DNA from: BD2-11 sp965208255
GTDB taxonomy: Bacteria; Gemmatimonadota; Gemmatimonadetes; Longimicrobiales; Gaopeijiaceae
Direction: 5' to 3'
Length of the DNA: 64,000 bases
Assembly: GCA_965208255.1 (NCBI GenBank)
Contig: OZ242324.1
Span: 1,488,001 to 1,552,000, forward strand
Shown here: positions 1 through 7,760 of the stretch, one piece after another
Layout of the letters: each line of letters opens with the position of its first letter
Numbering within the stretch: the stretch's first letter is position 1
Position numbers and translations under genes: made by a program
Notes under the pieces: generated by a model
Told to the model about the DNA's origin: nothing
What the model saw: only the letters and a program-made list of their open reading frames with translations
Database searches by the model: none

Positions 1-1
1 A

Positions 2-712
2 GGCACGACCGCGGCCGAGGCGATCGAGCGGCTCCTGGCCGCCCAGATCGAGCTCCGCAACGGCCGGCGCCTCGAAGCCGCCATGCGCTCCAGCCGCCTG
101 CCGTACGTGAAGACGCTGGCGGCCTTCGACTTCGCCTTCCAGCCGTCGATCAAGCGCGAGCAGATCGACGCGCTGCACGAACTCGGCTTCGTCGAGCGCC
201 GGGAGAACGTCGTCTTCCTCGGCCCGCCCGGCGTGGGCAAGACGCACCTCGCGATCAGCCTGGCGATCACGGCGGCTGAGAGCGGCCGCAAGATCTACTT
301 CGGCACCCTGACCGACCTCGTCGACTCCCTCGAGGAGGCCAAGGCCGCCGGCCGGCTCGACCGCCGCCTGAAGATCCTCACCCACCCGGCACTCCTCATC
401 GTCGACGAGATCGGCTACCTGCCGGTGACCCAGAGCGGCGCGGTCCTCTTCTTCCAACTCGTCAACCGGCGCTACGGCAACGGCTCGACCGTGCTCACCT
501 CCAACAAGGGCTTCGAGGAGTGGGGCCGCATCCTCGGCGACGAGGTCATGGCCGCAGCGCTCCTCGACCGACTGCTCCACCGCTGCCATATCGTCAACAT
601 CCGGGGCAACAGCTACCGGATGCGCCGCCACGCCGAACTCTCCAAGGCGATCCACCCCCTCGCGAGCCGAGTGGACGCCGAATCGCCTGCCTCGAAAGAG
701 AGCCCCTCATGA
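2..712 (+). CDS. istB: IstB-like ATP-binding protein, 5' truncated by window edge
   Basis: This is the AAA+ ATPase that assists the IstA transposase of IS21 elements in target choice and transposition. The frame is open from base 2, so the N-terminus lies outside the window; an ATG at 83 is internal. Visible features are Walker A GPPGVGKTH, Walker B LLIVDEIGYLP, the conserved SNKGFEEWG segment (sensor 1 region), and a C-terminal LLHRCHIVNIRGNSYR stretch typical of IstB. It ends about 65 bases before the terminal repeats, the usual place for istB. Only the extent of the missing N-terminus is uncertain. Confidence 0.92.
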   Translation, partial: GTTAAEAIERLLAAQIELRNGRRLEAAMRSSRLPYVKTLAAFDFAFQPSIKREQIDALHELGFVERRENVVFLGPPGVGKTHLAISLAITAAESGRKIYFGTLTDLVDSLEEAKAAGRLDRRLKILTHPALLIVDEIGYLPVTQSGAVLFFQLVNRRYGNGSTVLTSNKGFEEWGRILGDEVMAAALLDRLLHRCHIVNIRGNSYRMRRHAELSKAIHPLASRVDAESPASKESPS

Positions 713-777
713 CGACCTCGCTACCGGCCCGCTGCCCCGCTCCGGTCGCTCCGCTCCCTCCGCGGAGCAGCGCTCGG

Positions 778-825
778 ACCCTGACATCTTCAATGCCCAA
801 TACCCTGACATTTTCGATGCCCATT
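778..825. repeat. IS21-type terminal direct repeats (2 x 24 bp)
   Basis: Two adjacent 24-bp units, 778-801 and 802-825, each begin ACCCTGACAT and differ at only a few positions (TTCAATGCCCAAT versus TTCGATGCCCATT). They lie directly outside istB. IS21-family ends normally carry such repeats as transposase binding sites. The second unit is followed by GACA ending at 829, taken as the element terminus. Confidence 0.75.
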
Positions 826-829
826 GACA

Positions 830-1817
830 CCGTTCCCGCCGGAAGGCTGAACCTGCCGTTCAACACCCCGTCCGGCGGCATGTAGCGCTCCGAGTGGGGA
901 GGATGGCGCCCGGTCACCCGCGGGCGCATGCTCGATCCGCTTGTGGGAACGTATCGGGACCAGCTGGTCTCGTGTCCGTAGCGAATGGCGAGTTCGTCCA
1001 GGCCGGATGTCCAGGGAAGCCCGTGGGGATTGCGCGCGCGCCGCTGAATGCGACCGCCGACGTGCCGGCTCATGTGTTCGGTCCAGCGGTCGTTGCCGCG
1101 CACGAGGTAGTAGGGATCGGCGAGTGCCCAGAGCCGGCGGCTGGCCGCTTCGCGCGCGTCCGCGGCGAGCTCGTCCAGGCGGGACTCGTCCGTCCTCTCC
1201 AGCAGGAGCGCCAGGGACAGCCACTCCTCGGCCTCGCGCGGGTCCATGGCTTTCAGAGCGATGCGATAGGCGCGCTCCGCGTCCTCGAAACGTTCCAGGC
1301 GATGGAGCGCGAGACCGCGCAGCGCTTCGCACCAGCCAGGCTCGGGCGCGGTGCAGGCGCGGGCGACCGCGAGCGCATCGTGTGCCCGGCCCGCCTCCAC
1401 CAGATAGTGGACGCGCTGGCCCGCGATCCAGCCATCGCCGGGCAGTTGCCGCGCGGCGTGCGCCAGGGTGTCGAGCAACTCCTCGCGCGCCGCGGTGATC
1501 TCCACGGCCTCCGGATCCGGTTCGGAGTGATTGTCTCCATGCCAGTAGCACATGCGGCCGATGAGCTCGTCGCACGGAGATGAGCCGGAGTCCAGAGACA
1601 GGGGCAGATGCCGAACGCGCAGCCGCTCGAAGCGCCGTTGTGCGTCACGCGCGCGGTCGAGGACTGCGGAGGAGTCCGCCTTCGTCAACTCCTGCTGCGG
1701 CGGGCCCGGAGACGGAATGCGCTCCTGCCCCGGAGCAACCGCGGCCATGGCGGCGGGCGGCCCCGCAAGGGCCGTAACCAGCGCGACCAGGGCGGGCGTG
1801 AGAACCGGCTTCGTGAT
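830..1817 (-). pseudogene. Secreted TPR-like protein, 3' end cut off by the IS element
   Basis: The minus-strand frame encodes a signal peptide (KPVLTPALVALVTALAG, then an Ala-rich cleavage region), a cysteine pair around CDELIGRMCYWH, and helical hairpin repeats resembling TPRs (HDALAVARACTAPEPGWCEA; RFEDAERAYRIALKAMDP). A C-terminal part includes DPYYLVRGNDRWTEH and NPHGLPW. The frame runs into the IS terminus at 829, so the original C-terminus is lost or altered. No ATG, GTG or TTG lies in frame between the upstream tRNA and the signal peptide. The best ribosome binding site, AGGAGG, sits 7 bases before an ATC codon at 1817. This could be a rare ATC start or a decayed ATG, consistent with a dead gene. 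Function is unknown. Confidence 0.65.
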
Positions 1818-1846
1818 GGCGGCTCCTCCTTCACGGCTGGAGCGGA

Positions 1847-1917
1847 TTGGCCCGGGTGGATTCGAACCACCACCGCCGGTTCCAAAGACCGGTGTCCTGC
1901 CATTAGACGACGGGCCA
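1847..1917 (-). tRNA. tRNA-Gln (anticodon TTG)
   Basis: A full 71-nt cloverleaf folds on the minus strand. The acceptor stem TGGCCCG pairs with CGGGCCA, and the D arm is GTCTAATGGCAGGAC. The anticodon stem CCGGT/ACCGG encloses loop CTTTGGA, giving anticodon TTG (glutamine). A 4-nt variable loop is followed by T stem GGTGG/CCACC with loop TTCGAAT. The discriminator base is A and no CCA is encoded, so 3' maturation depends on the CCA-adding enzyme, whose gene lies at 7757-9130. Confidence 0.95.
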
Positions 1918-2135
1918 CTCGAGACGGCTCTCGGAATCCTACGCGCGCCCCGGCAAGGTCTCAAGAGCGAGGCGGTGCGGCGGACCGGCTCGCCGGCTGC
2001 CGAGGCCGGGGCGGGAGCGGCTCCGGGGGAGGCGTCGCGGCGGGCCCGCGGGGGCCTGCTGAAGGGGACGCCGTGCCGGAGCAGACAGCGCCGTTCTGGT
2101 CGGTGAAGGTCGCACTGAAGGCGGCCGTGGACGCC

Positions 2136-3035
2136 CTACGCCGGCTGGATGGCGGGGAAGCCTGAGAGGGTATTTGTGAGATGGACGGTCTCCGCTCCGT
2201 GAATCCGCCGGATGCGGCGGCGGGCGCGCAGTGCCGACTCGTCGTCCCGATACACCGCGAAAACCGTGCTGCCGCTGCCCGACATGAGCGCCAATAGGGG
2301 TGACGTGTCCTTCAGCGAGATCACCGTCTCGCGGAGATCGGGGCGGACGGCGAAGATGGGCGTCTCGAAGTCGTTGTGGGCCATGCGGGCCACGGTCGCC
2401 CAATCCCGGCAGCGGTCCGGGGTGAGGGGGGCCGGCTGGTCGGCGGACGGACATCCCCCCTCCCCCCGCCCCCGGGCGAGCAGGTTGTACGCCCAGGCCG
2501 TCCCCACCCCCTCCCCCGACCCCACCAGCAGCACCGGCCGGGGGGGTACCGGGGGCAGTGGGGTGAGGTGGTCGCCCCGGCCGCCACCCAGTGCGAGCGG
2601 CGACCGCGACAGGAAGAAGGGGACGTCGGCGCCCAGGCCGCGCGCCAACTCGGTGAGGGCGGCGACGCCCAGCGGAGGCTGGAACAGCTCGTCCAGGCAG
2701 CGGAGCGTCGTCGCCGCGTCCGAGGAGCCGCCCCCCAGCCCGCCGCCTACCGGAATGCGCTTCTCCAGCCGTATGGCCACCCCGCCCCGCTCGCCGCGCG
2801 CGTCCAGGCAGGCCCGCGCCGCCCGGTACACCAGGTTGTCGCGCGGATCGCCCAGGTCGGGGCCGGCGACCTCCACGGTGATCCCGGCCGCGGCGCGCTC
2901 CACCCGCAGGCGGTCGCACAGCCCGACCGCCGCGAAGAGGGTGTCCACGTTGTGGTAGCCGTCGGCGCGCCGCGCCCCCACGCGCAGGACGATGTTGACC
3001 TTGGCGGGCGCCTCCGCGAAGACAGCGGCCTTCAC
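2136..3035 (-). CDS. ispE: 4-diphosphocytidyl-2-C-methyl-D-erythritol kinase
   Basis: IspE phosphorylates the 2-hydroxyl of CDP-methylerythritol with ATP, the fourth step of the non-mevalonate isoprenoid pathway in the cytoplasm. The 299-residue product has the family N-terminus (AEAPAKVNIVLRV, residues 8-20), DGYHNV at 25-30, and the GHMP-kinase ATP loop PVGGGLGGGSSDAA near 95-108. GADVPFF and a C-terminal LMSGSGSTVFAVY motif follow. The start is a GTG whose last bases overlap the upstream gene's TGA (GTGA), implying translational coupling to the flippase-like gene. Length matches the family (about 280-300 aa). Identification is secure. Confidence 0.95.
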   Translation of the reverse strand: MKAAVFAEAPAKVNIVLRVGARRADGYHNVDTLFAAVGLCDRLRVERAAAGITVEVAGPDLGDPRDNLVYRAARACLDARGERGGVAIRLEKRIPVGGGLGGGSSDAATTLRCLDELFQPPLGVAALTELARGLGADVPFFLSRSPLALGGGRGDHLTPLPPVPPRPVLLVGSGEGVGTAWAYNLLARGRGEGGCPSADQPAPLTPDRCRDWATVARMAHNDFETPIFAVRPDLRETVISLKDTSPLLALMSGSGSTVFAVYRDDESALRARRRIRRIHGAETVHLTNTLSGFPAIQPA

Positions 3036-4084
3036 GCTCCGGAACGCTCCCCGCGGCCTCGCCGCATCGCCACTTCCCCGCCCTTCCGCGCGGGTGCCAT
3101 CTCCCTGAACGAGAATCCCATGCGGCAGAAATACCAGAGCCCGATCGCGGTCACCGGAATGAAGGTCGCGATGTGGTACCCGGCCGCGAACGCCAGCGCC
3201 GGGTTCTCGCCAACGCCCAGCACATCGACGAGCGCGACCCGCACCGCGGCCTCGAAGGGGCCGAAAAAGCCCGGCGCCGAAGGGATCGCGACCGCCAGCG
3301 CGGTGACCCCGTTCAGGAAGAGTGCGTCCGCATATCCCGCGTCGATGCCGAACGCGCGGAAGCCCAGCCAGAACGAAGCCGAATGCCAGAGCCAGAAGAC
3401 CAGGCTCCACACCGCCGCACGCGCCACCAGGACGGGACTGCGCAGCGAGCCCAGCCCCTCGATGAGCCCGTCCAGGATGGACAGCGCCCTGTCGCCCCCA
3501 GCGCCCGGCAGGAGGGAAGCTACCGGACGCGCCATCGCCCGCGCCATGCCCGGACGAGCGAGAACCAGCACCACGACCAGGACGACGATCGCGAGCACGG
3601 TCCCGAAGCCGGCCACCGCTCCTCCGACCCGTTCCCCCGCGAGCGCGGTGTCGGCGCGAAACCCCGGCAGCGACAGCGAAACCACCAGCAGCGCCACAAC
3701 CGTAATGCCATCGAAGAGGCGCTCGACCGCCAGGGAAGCCAGGCAGGCGGAGGTGCGCAGTGTCTCCATGCGCGCGAGCGACCACGCCCGGGCGAACTCG
3801 CCGGCCCGCGCGGGCAGCAGGTTGTTGACCATGAAGCCGATGGTGGTCGCGGCAAAACGGGCGCCGAGGCCGGTCCGCGGACGCAGCGGAGTGAGCAGCA
3901 CCCTCCATCGCATGGCGCGCAACAGGTAGCCCGCAGTGGCGACGAATACCGCCCCGAGCAGCCACCAGGGGTCTGCGGCCGCCACCTCCGCGCCGATGGC
4001 GCCCAGGTCCTCGCCGCGGAACACCCACCAAAGCAGCAGGACGCTGACGGAAAGCCCGACGACGGACTTCCAGGCCGAGGTCAC
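3032..4084 (-). CDS. Flippase-like integral membrane protein (LPG synthase TM / AglD-type)
   Basis: A 350-residue polytopic membrane protein with about 7-8 hydrophobic segments. It has the hallmarks of the lysylphosphatidylglycerol-synthase transmembrane family: an arginine-rich early motif (LLRAMRWRVLLTP), NNLLPARAGEFARAW near residue 90, and a late AIPSAPGFFGPFEAAV motif. This family includes the membrane half of MprF and many stand-alone proteins of uncertain activity, often near polysaccharide or isoprenoid genes. No aminoacyl-transferase domain is attached, so lysyl-PG synthesis is unlikely. It lies between pdxJ (10-base gap) and ispE (4-base overlap). A role in moving a lipid-linked substrate is inference only. 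Confidence 0.8.
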   Translation of the reverse strand: MTSAWKSVVGLSVSVLLLWWVFRGEDLGAIGAEVAAADPWWLLGAVFVATAGYLLRAMRWRVLLTPLRPRTGLGARFAATTIGFMVNNLLPARAGEFARAWSLARMETLRTSACLASLAVERLFDGITVVALLVVSLSLPGFRADTALAGERVGGAVAGFGTVLAIVVLVVVLVLARPGMARAMARPVASLLPGAGGDRALSILDGLIEGLGSLRSPVLVARAAVWSLVFWLWHSASFWLGFRAFGIDAGYADALFLNGVTALAVAIPSAPGFFGPFEAAVRVALVDVLGVGENPALAFAAGYHIATFIPVTAIGLWYFCRMGFSFREMAPARKGGEVAMRRGRGERSGA

Positions 4085-4094
4085 CGGTGAACCC

Positions 4095-4859
4095 TCAGTA
4101 GCCGATGGGTGGCAGCCAGCCCTCGTCGCTCATCATGCCGGGAGCGCGCCGGATGATCTCCTTCATCTCCCTCACCGCCCGCTCCAGCCCCACCAGCACC
4201 GCGCGCGAGATGATGCTGTGGCCGATGTTGAGTTCCTCGATCTCGCGGACGGCGGCCACCGGGATCACGTTCTCGTAGGTCAGCCCGTGACCGGCGTGCA
4301 CCGCGAGTCCCGCGGCCCGCCCTGCGCGCGCCGCCGTCACCAGGCGGTCCAGCTGGCCCGGGCGGCCCTCCGGGTCGGCCAACGCGTACTCTCCGGTATG
4401 GAGTTCCACCGCGTCGGCGCCCAGCTCGGCGCTCGCTTCGATCGCTTCCTCGTCCGGGTCGATGAAGAGCGACGTTCGCACCCCGGCGTCGGCGAGGCGG
4501 GCGAGCGCGTCCCGCATGGCGGCGCGCACCTCCACCGAACCGAGCGCCAGCCCCCCCTCGGTAGTCACCTCCTCGCGGCGCTCGGGCACGAGCGTGGCCT
4601 GCATCGGCGCGAGCTCGCACGCCAGCCCGAGAATGTCGGGGGCGGTCGCCAACTCGAGATTGATCCCCGTGCGGGCTGTCTCCATGAGTAGCCGCACGTC
4701 GCGGTCGTTGATGTGGCGGCGGTCCTCGCGCAGGTGCACGGTGATCCCGTCGGCGCCGCCCAGCTCGGTCAGCACCGCCGCGCGCACGGGATCGGGTTCA
4801 TCCGTCCGGCGCGCCTGCCGTACGGTGGCGACATGATCGATGTTGACGTAGAAACGCAT
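4095..4859 (-). CDS. pdxJ: Pyridoxine 5'-phosphate synthase
   Basis: PdxJ condenses 3-amino-2-oxopropyl phosphate with 1-deoxy-D-xylulose 5-phosphate to form pyridoxine 5'-phosphate, the last ring-forming step of DXP-dependent vitamin B6 synthesis. The 254-residue TIM-barrel protein begins with the diagnostic YVNIDHVATVRQARR. It contains HLREDRRHINDRDV, ELVPER-like QATLVPERREEVTTEGG, ELHTGEYA and VHAGHGLTYENV, all conserved PdxJ blocks. The ATG start is 9 bases after the hflX stop. DXP is also the precursor of the isoprenoid pathway served by ispE in this operon. Length and motifs are typical. Confidence 0.96.
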   Translation of the reverse strand: MRFYVNIDHVATVRQARRTDEPDPVRAAVLTELGGADGITVHLREDRRHINDRDVRLLMETARTGINLELATAPDILGLACELAPMQATLVPERREEVTTEGGLALGSVEVRAAMRDALARLADAGVRTSLFIDPDEEAIEASAELGADAVELHTGEYALADPEGRPGQLDRLVTAARAGRAAGLAVHAGHGLTYENVIPVAAVREIEELNIGHSIISRAVLVGLERAVREMKEIIRRAPGMMSDEGWLPPIGY

Positions 4860-4868
4860 GGTGTGTTC

Positions 4869-6209
4869 TCAACCGGATGAAGGGACGGCATCCTCGGACG
4901 CTCCCGGAGCGGCGACCTCCAGAATCTCGATGTCCCCGCGGGCCTGGAGGCGGCCCAGCGCCGGCGCGGGCAGCCGGGCCGTGACCGTGAGGGCCGAATC
5001 GTCCCGCGTCGTCTTCACAACCTCACCCTCGCGGTACAGCGCTGCAAGCGTCCCGCCGTCGGTCACCTTGAGCACCACCTGCACGCTGCGCAGCGCTGCC
5101 CGGATGCGCGTCAGAAGCACGTTGCGCAGCCGCTCGAGCGTGTCCGGCTGGTAGACCGAGAGGAAGACCGAGGGCGTATGCTCGCGACCTCGCACGCGCT
5201 CCCGGAGCACCTCCTCCTCGGCGTGGGTGATGAGGTCGGTCTTGTTGAACACGAGCACGCGCGGCGCGTCCAGCAGCTCGAGTTCCTCCAGCACCTCGTG
5301 CACGACGGCGAGCCGTCCTTCCCAGTCGGGTTCCGCGGCGTCCACCACGTGCAGGATCAGGTCCGCTTCCCGCGCCTCCTCGAGCGTCGACCGGAACGAT
5401 GCGATCAGGTCGTGCGGGAGCTTGCGGATGAAGCCCACCGTGTCGGTGAGCAGCGCCTCGTGCCCTTCGCCCACGGGCACCACACGCGTAGCGGAATCGA
5501 GGGTGGCGAAGAGACGGTCCTCCACCAGCAGGTCGGCGCCGGAGAGCGCCTTGAGGAGCGATGACTTGCCGGCGTTGGTGTACCCGACCAGCGCCGCCCG
5601 GAAAGAGTTCACGCGTCCCTTGCGCTGGGTGGCGCGCGACCGGGCAACCGCCTCCAGCTTGTGTTTCAGTTCCGAAATCCGGGTGCCGATCAGGCGCCGG
5701 TCGGTCTCGAGCTGGGTCTCGCCCGGTCCCCTCAGTCCGATCCCTCCGCGGATGCGCGACAGGTGGCTCCACATGCGCTTCAGGCGGGGCAGCAGGTATT
5801 CGAGCTGCGCCAGTTCCACCTGCATCCGGGCTTCCCGGGTGCGGGCGCGCGTGGCGAAGATGTCCAGGATGAGCTCGGCGCGGTCCATCACCCGGATCTT
5901 CAGAAAGTCCTCCAGATGACGGGCCTGATCCGGCTTCAGTTCATCGTCGAAGATGACCAGGTCGGCCTCGGCGGCGCGCGCGGTCGAGCGCAGCTCGCCG
6001 GCCTTGCCCTTGCCGATGTAGAAGTGGGGATGGGGCCTTCGGATACGCTGCTGCACCGTCCCCACCACATCCGCGCCCGCGGTGTCCGCCAGGCGGGCCA
6101 GTTCCTCGAGGTGTTCGCGCGCGGTGGCCGGGCGCGTGCGTCCCCGGGGCGCTCCGACCAGGATGGCGCGATCGGTGGCGGGCCGGTTGTCGATGAGTCG
6201 CTCAGGTAT
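4869..6209 (-). CDS. hflX: GTPase HflX, probable ATA start
   Basis: HflX is a ribosome-associated GTPase that splits stalled 70S ribosomes, notably after heat stress. The frame has the HflX N-terminal domain (HFYIGKGKAGEL), the linker GGIGLRGPGETQLETDRR, G1 GYTNAGKSS near residue 210, G3 DTVGFIRKLPHDL and G4 FNKTDL. The first in-frame GTG (6068) would delete the conserved first strand RAILVGAPRGRTRPAT and EHLEELARLADTAGADVVG, which HflX proteins share. No ATG, GTG or TTG lies in frame upstream for at least 60 bases. An ATA at 6209-6207 sits exactly 7 bases after GGAGG (6221-6217) and gives a 446-residue protein of normal length. The ATA start is inference from those facts. Confidence 0.88.
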   Translation of the reverse strand: MPERLIDNRPATDRAILVGAPRGRTRPATAREHLEELARLADTAGADVVGTVQQRIRRPHPHFYIGKGKAGELRSTARAAEADLVIFDDELKPDQARHLEDFLKIRVMDRAELILDIFATRARTREARMQVELAQLEYLLPRLKRMWSHLSRIRGGIGLRGPGETQLETDRRLIGTRISELKHKLEAVARSRATQRKGRVNSFRAALVGYTNAGKSSLLKALSGADLLVEDRLFATLDSATRVVPVGEGHEALLTDTVGFIRKLPHDLIASFRSTLEEAREADLILHVVDAAEPDWEGRLAVVHEVLEELELLDAPRVLVFNKTDLITHAEEEVLRERVRGREHTPSVFLSVYQPDTLERLRNVLLTRIRAALRSVQVVLKVTDGGTLAALYREGEVVKTTRDDSALTVTARLPAPALGRLQARGDIEILEVAAPGASEDAVPSSG

Positions 6210-6314
6210 GGAAGTGCCTCCGTGGGTGGCGAGCCTCGCCGGGCTCGTTTCGCCTGCTTCCGCGAATGTCGGGACAGGTCCCGGCCGTGGCAGGTTCAGG
6301 CATCCGAACTTCGC

Positions 6315-7760
6315 TTACGTGCGGGCGCCGGGGCGCGGTTTCGGACCACTCCGGTCCACCTCCTCTGCGACGCGGGCGCGCAGGGTCCGGAAACGCTCGA
6401 GCCTCGCCGCGATGTCGTGTTCCTCCCCCGCCGCCCCGGGGGCGTAGAAGCGTCTCCCTCCGAGTTCATCGGGCAGGTAGCTCTGGGCGGCGACGCCGTC
6501 CGGCGCATCGGGATCATACTGGTATCCGGCGCCGTACCCCAGCTGCTTCATCATGTCGGTGGGCGCGTTGCGGAGATGCAGGGGCACCGCGGCGCCGGGC
6601 GTCCGCCGCGCCGCCTGTCCGGCATCGAGCCAGGCGCGGTAGAGTCGGTTCGACTTGGGCGCCACCGCCAGATACACCACTACTTCGGCCAAGGCCAGCT
6701 CCCCTTCCGGAGAACCCAGGAAGTGGAAGGCGTCGCGTCCGGCCAGCGCGACCGTCAGCGCGTGCGGGTCCGCCAGCCCGATGTCCTCGGAGGCCATGCG
6801 CACCAGTCGCCGCGCGATATAGAGCGGGTCCTGCCCTCCCTGGAGCATGCGCGCCAGCCAGTAGAGGGCGCCGTCCGGGTCGCTGCCCCGGATCGCCTTG
6901 TGCAGCGCGGAGATGGTGTTGTAGTGCTCCTCGCCGCCCTTGTCGAAGTGGGTGAAGCGGTGCTGGGCCGCCTGGCGGGCGTGATCCATGGAGATGGGGC
7001 GCTCCAGACCGGCCAGGTCGCCGGCCCGCTCCAACACTCCGAGCGCGCGTCGCGCGTCCCCGTCGGCGCGCTCGGCGATCCACTCCAGGACACCGGCGCG
7101 GGCGCCCTCCGGAGCACGTCCCAGCCCACGCTTACCGTCCTCCAGCGCGTGCCTCAGGATGCCCGTCAGCTCTTCCCCCGAGAGGGGTTCCAGGACGAAC
7201 ACCGGAGCCCGCGACAGCAGCGGCCGGATGACCTCGAAGCTCGGATTCTCGGTGGTCGCGCCGACGAGGACGACGACCCCCTCCTCGACATAGGGGAGGA
7301 ACGCGTCCTGCTGCGCCTTGTTGAAGCGATGGATCTCGTCGCAGAACAGGATCGTGCCGCGGCCGGTCGCGGCGATCCGCTCCCGGGCCTCCGCGATGAT
7401 CGCACGGACGCGCGCCACGCCTTCCGTCACCGCCGAGAACGCGACGAAGGCGGCGTCGCCGCGGTGGGCAAGGAGCCGCGCCAGGGTGGTCTTGCCGCTT
7501 CCCGGAGGACCCCAGAGGATCAGGCTCGAGAGCGAGCCCCCTTCGAGCATGAGCCTGAGCGGACTGCCGTCTTCCAGAAGCCGGTCCTGTCCCGCAAACT
7601 CGTCGAGGGTGCGCGGACGCATGCGGGCCGCGAGCGGAGCGCCAGCGCCGGGAGAGCGAGCTTGCGGGGGATGCGCGCCGCCACGCACCGTCTCCGCACT
7701 TCCCGATCGGCGGGAGCTCTCTCCGGTTCCGACATCCCCGAAGAGCGAGGGCTCGTTCAT
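6315..7760 (-). CDS. rarA: Replication-associated recombination protein A (RarA/MgsA ATPase)
   Basis: RarA is an AAA+ ATPase related to clamp loaders that acts at stalled replication forks with RecA and SSB. The 481-residue protein shows a Pro/Ala-rich N-terminus, MRPRTLDEFAGQDRLLE, Walker A GPPGSGKTT (about residues 84-92), Walker B ILFCDEIHRFNKAQQD, sensor 1 GATTENPSFEV, and the C-terminal tetramerisation region (HYNTISALHKAIRGSDPDGA; RLVRMASEDIGLADP). The ATG overlaps the cca stop in ATGA, so the two are probably translated together. Length is slightly above E. coli RarA (447) because of the N-terminal extension. Confidence 0.95.
   Translation of the reverse strand: MNEPSLFGDVGTGESSRRSGSAETVRGGAHPPQARSPGAGAPLAARMRPRTLDEFAGQDRLLEDGSPLRLMLEGGSLSSLILWGPPGSGKTTLARLLAHRGDAAFVAFSAVTEGVARVRAIIAEARERIAATGRGTILFCDEIHRFNKAQQDAFLPYVEEGVVVLVGATTENPSFEVIRPLLSRAPVFVLEPLSGEELTGILRHALEDGKRGLGRAPEGARAGVLEWIAERADGDARRALGVLERAGDLAGLERPISMDHARQAAQHRFTHFDKGGEEHYNTISALHKAIRGSDPDGALYWLARMLQGGQDPLYIARRLVRMASEDIGLADPHALTVALAGRDAFHFLGSPEGELALAEVVVYLAVAPKSNRLYRAWLDAGQAARRTPGAAVPLHLRNAPTDMMKQLGYGAGYQYDPDAPDGVAAQSYLPDELGGRRFYAPGAAGEEHDIAARLERFRTLRARVAEEVDRSGPKPRPGART

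Larger units (their letters stand above)
1..829 (+). mobile_element. Right end of an IS21-family insertion sequence
   Basis: The window opens inside an IS21-type element. Visible parts are the 3' portion of the istB helper gene, a 65-base spacer, and two 24-bp direct repeats at 778-801 and 802-825. The right boundary is inferred at about 829, where the terminal TGACA ends and the reading frame of a neighbouring secreted-protein gene begins. IS21 elements carry istA (transposase) and istB (ATPase) and have multiple terminal repeats that bind transposase. The istA half and left end lie outside the window. The target-site duplication cannot be checked without the other end. Confidence 0.8.

Noticed and set aside
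3036..4031. Extension of the ispE frame upstream into the membrane-protein gene
   Set aside because: The extra residues are an out-of-frame copy of the flippase-like gene; ispE homology begins at GTG 3035.
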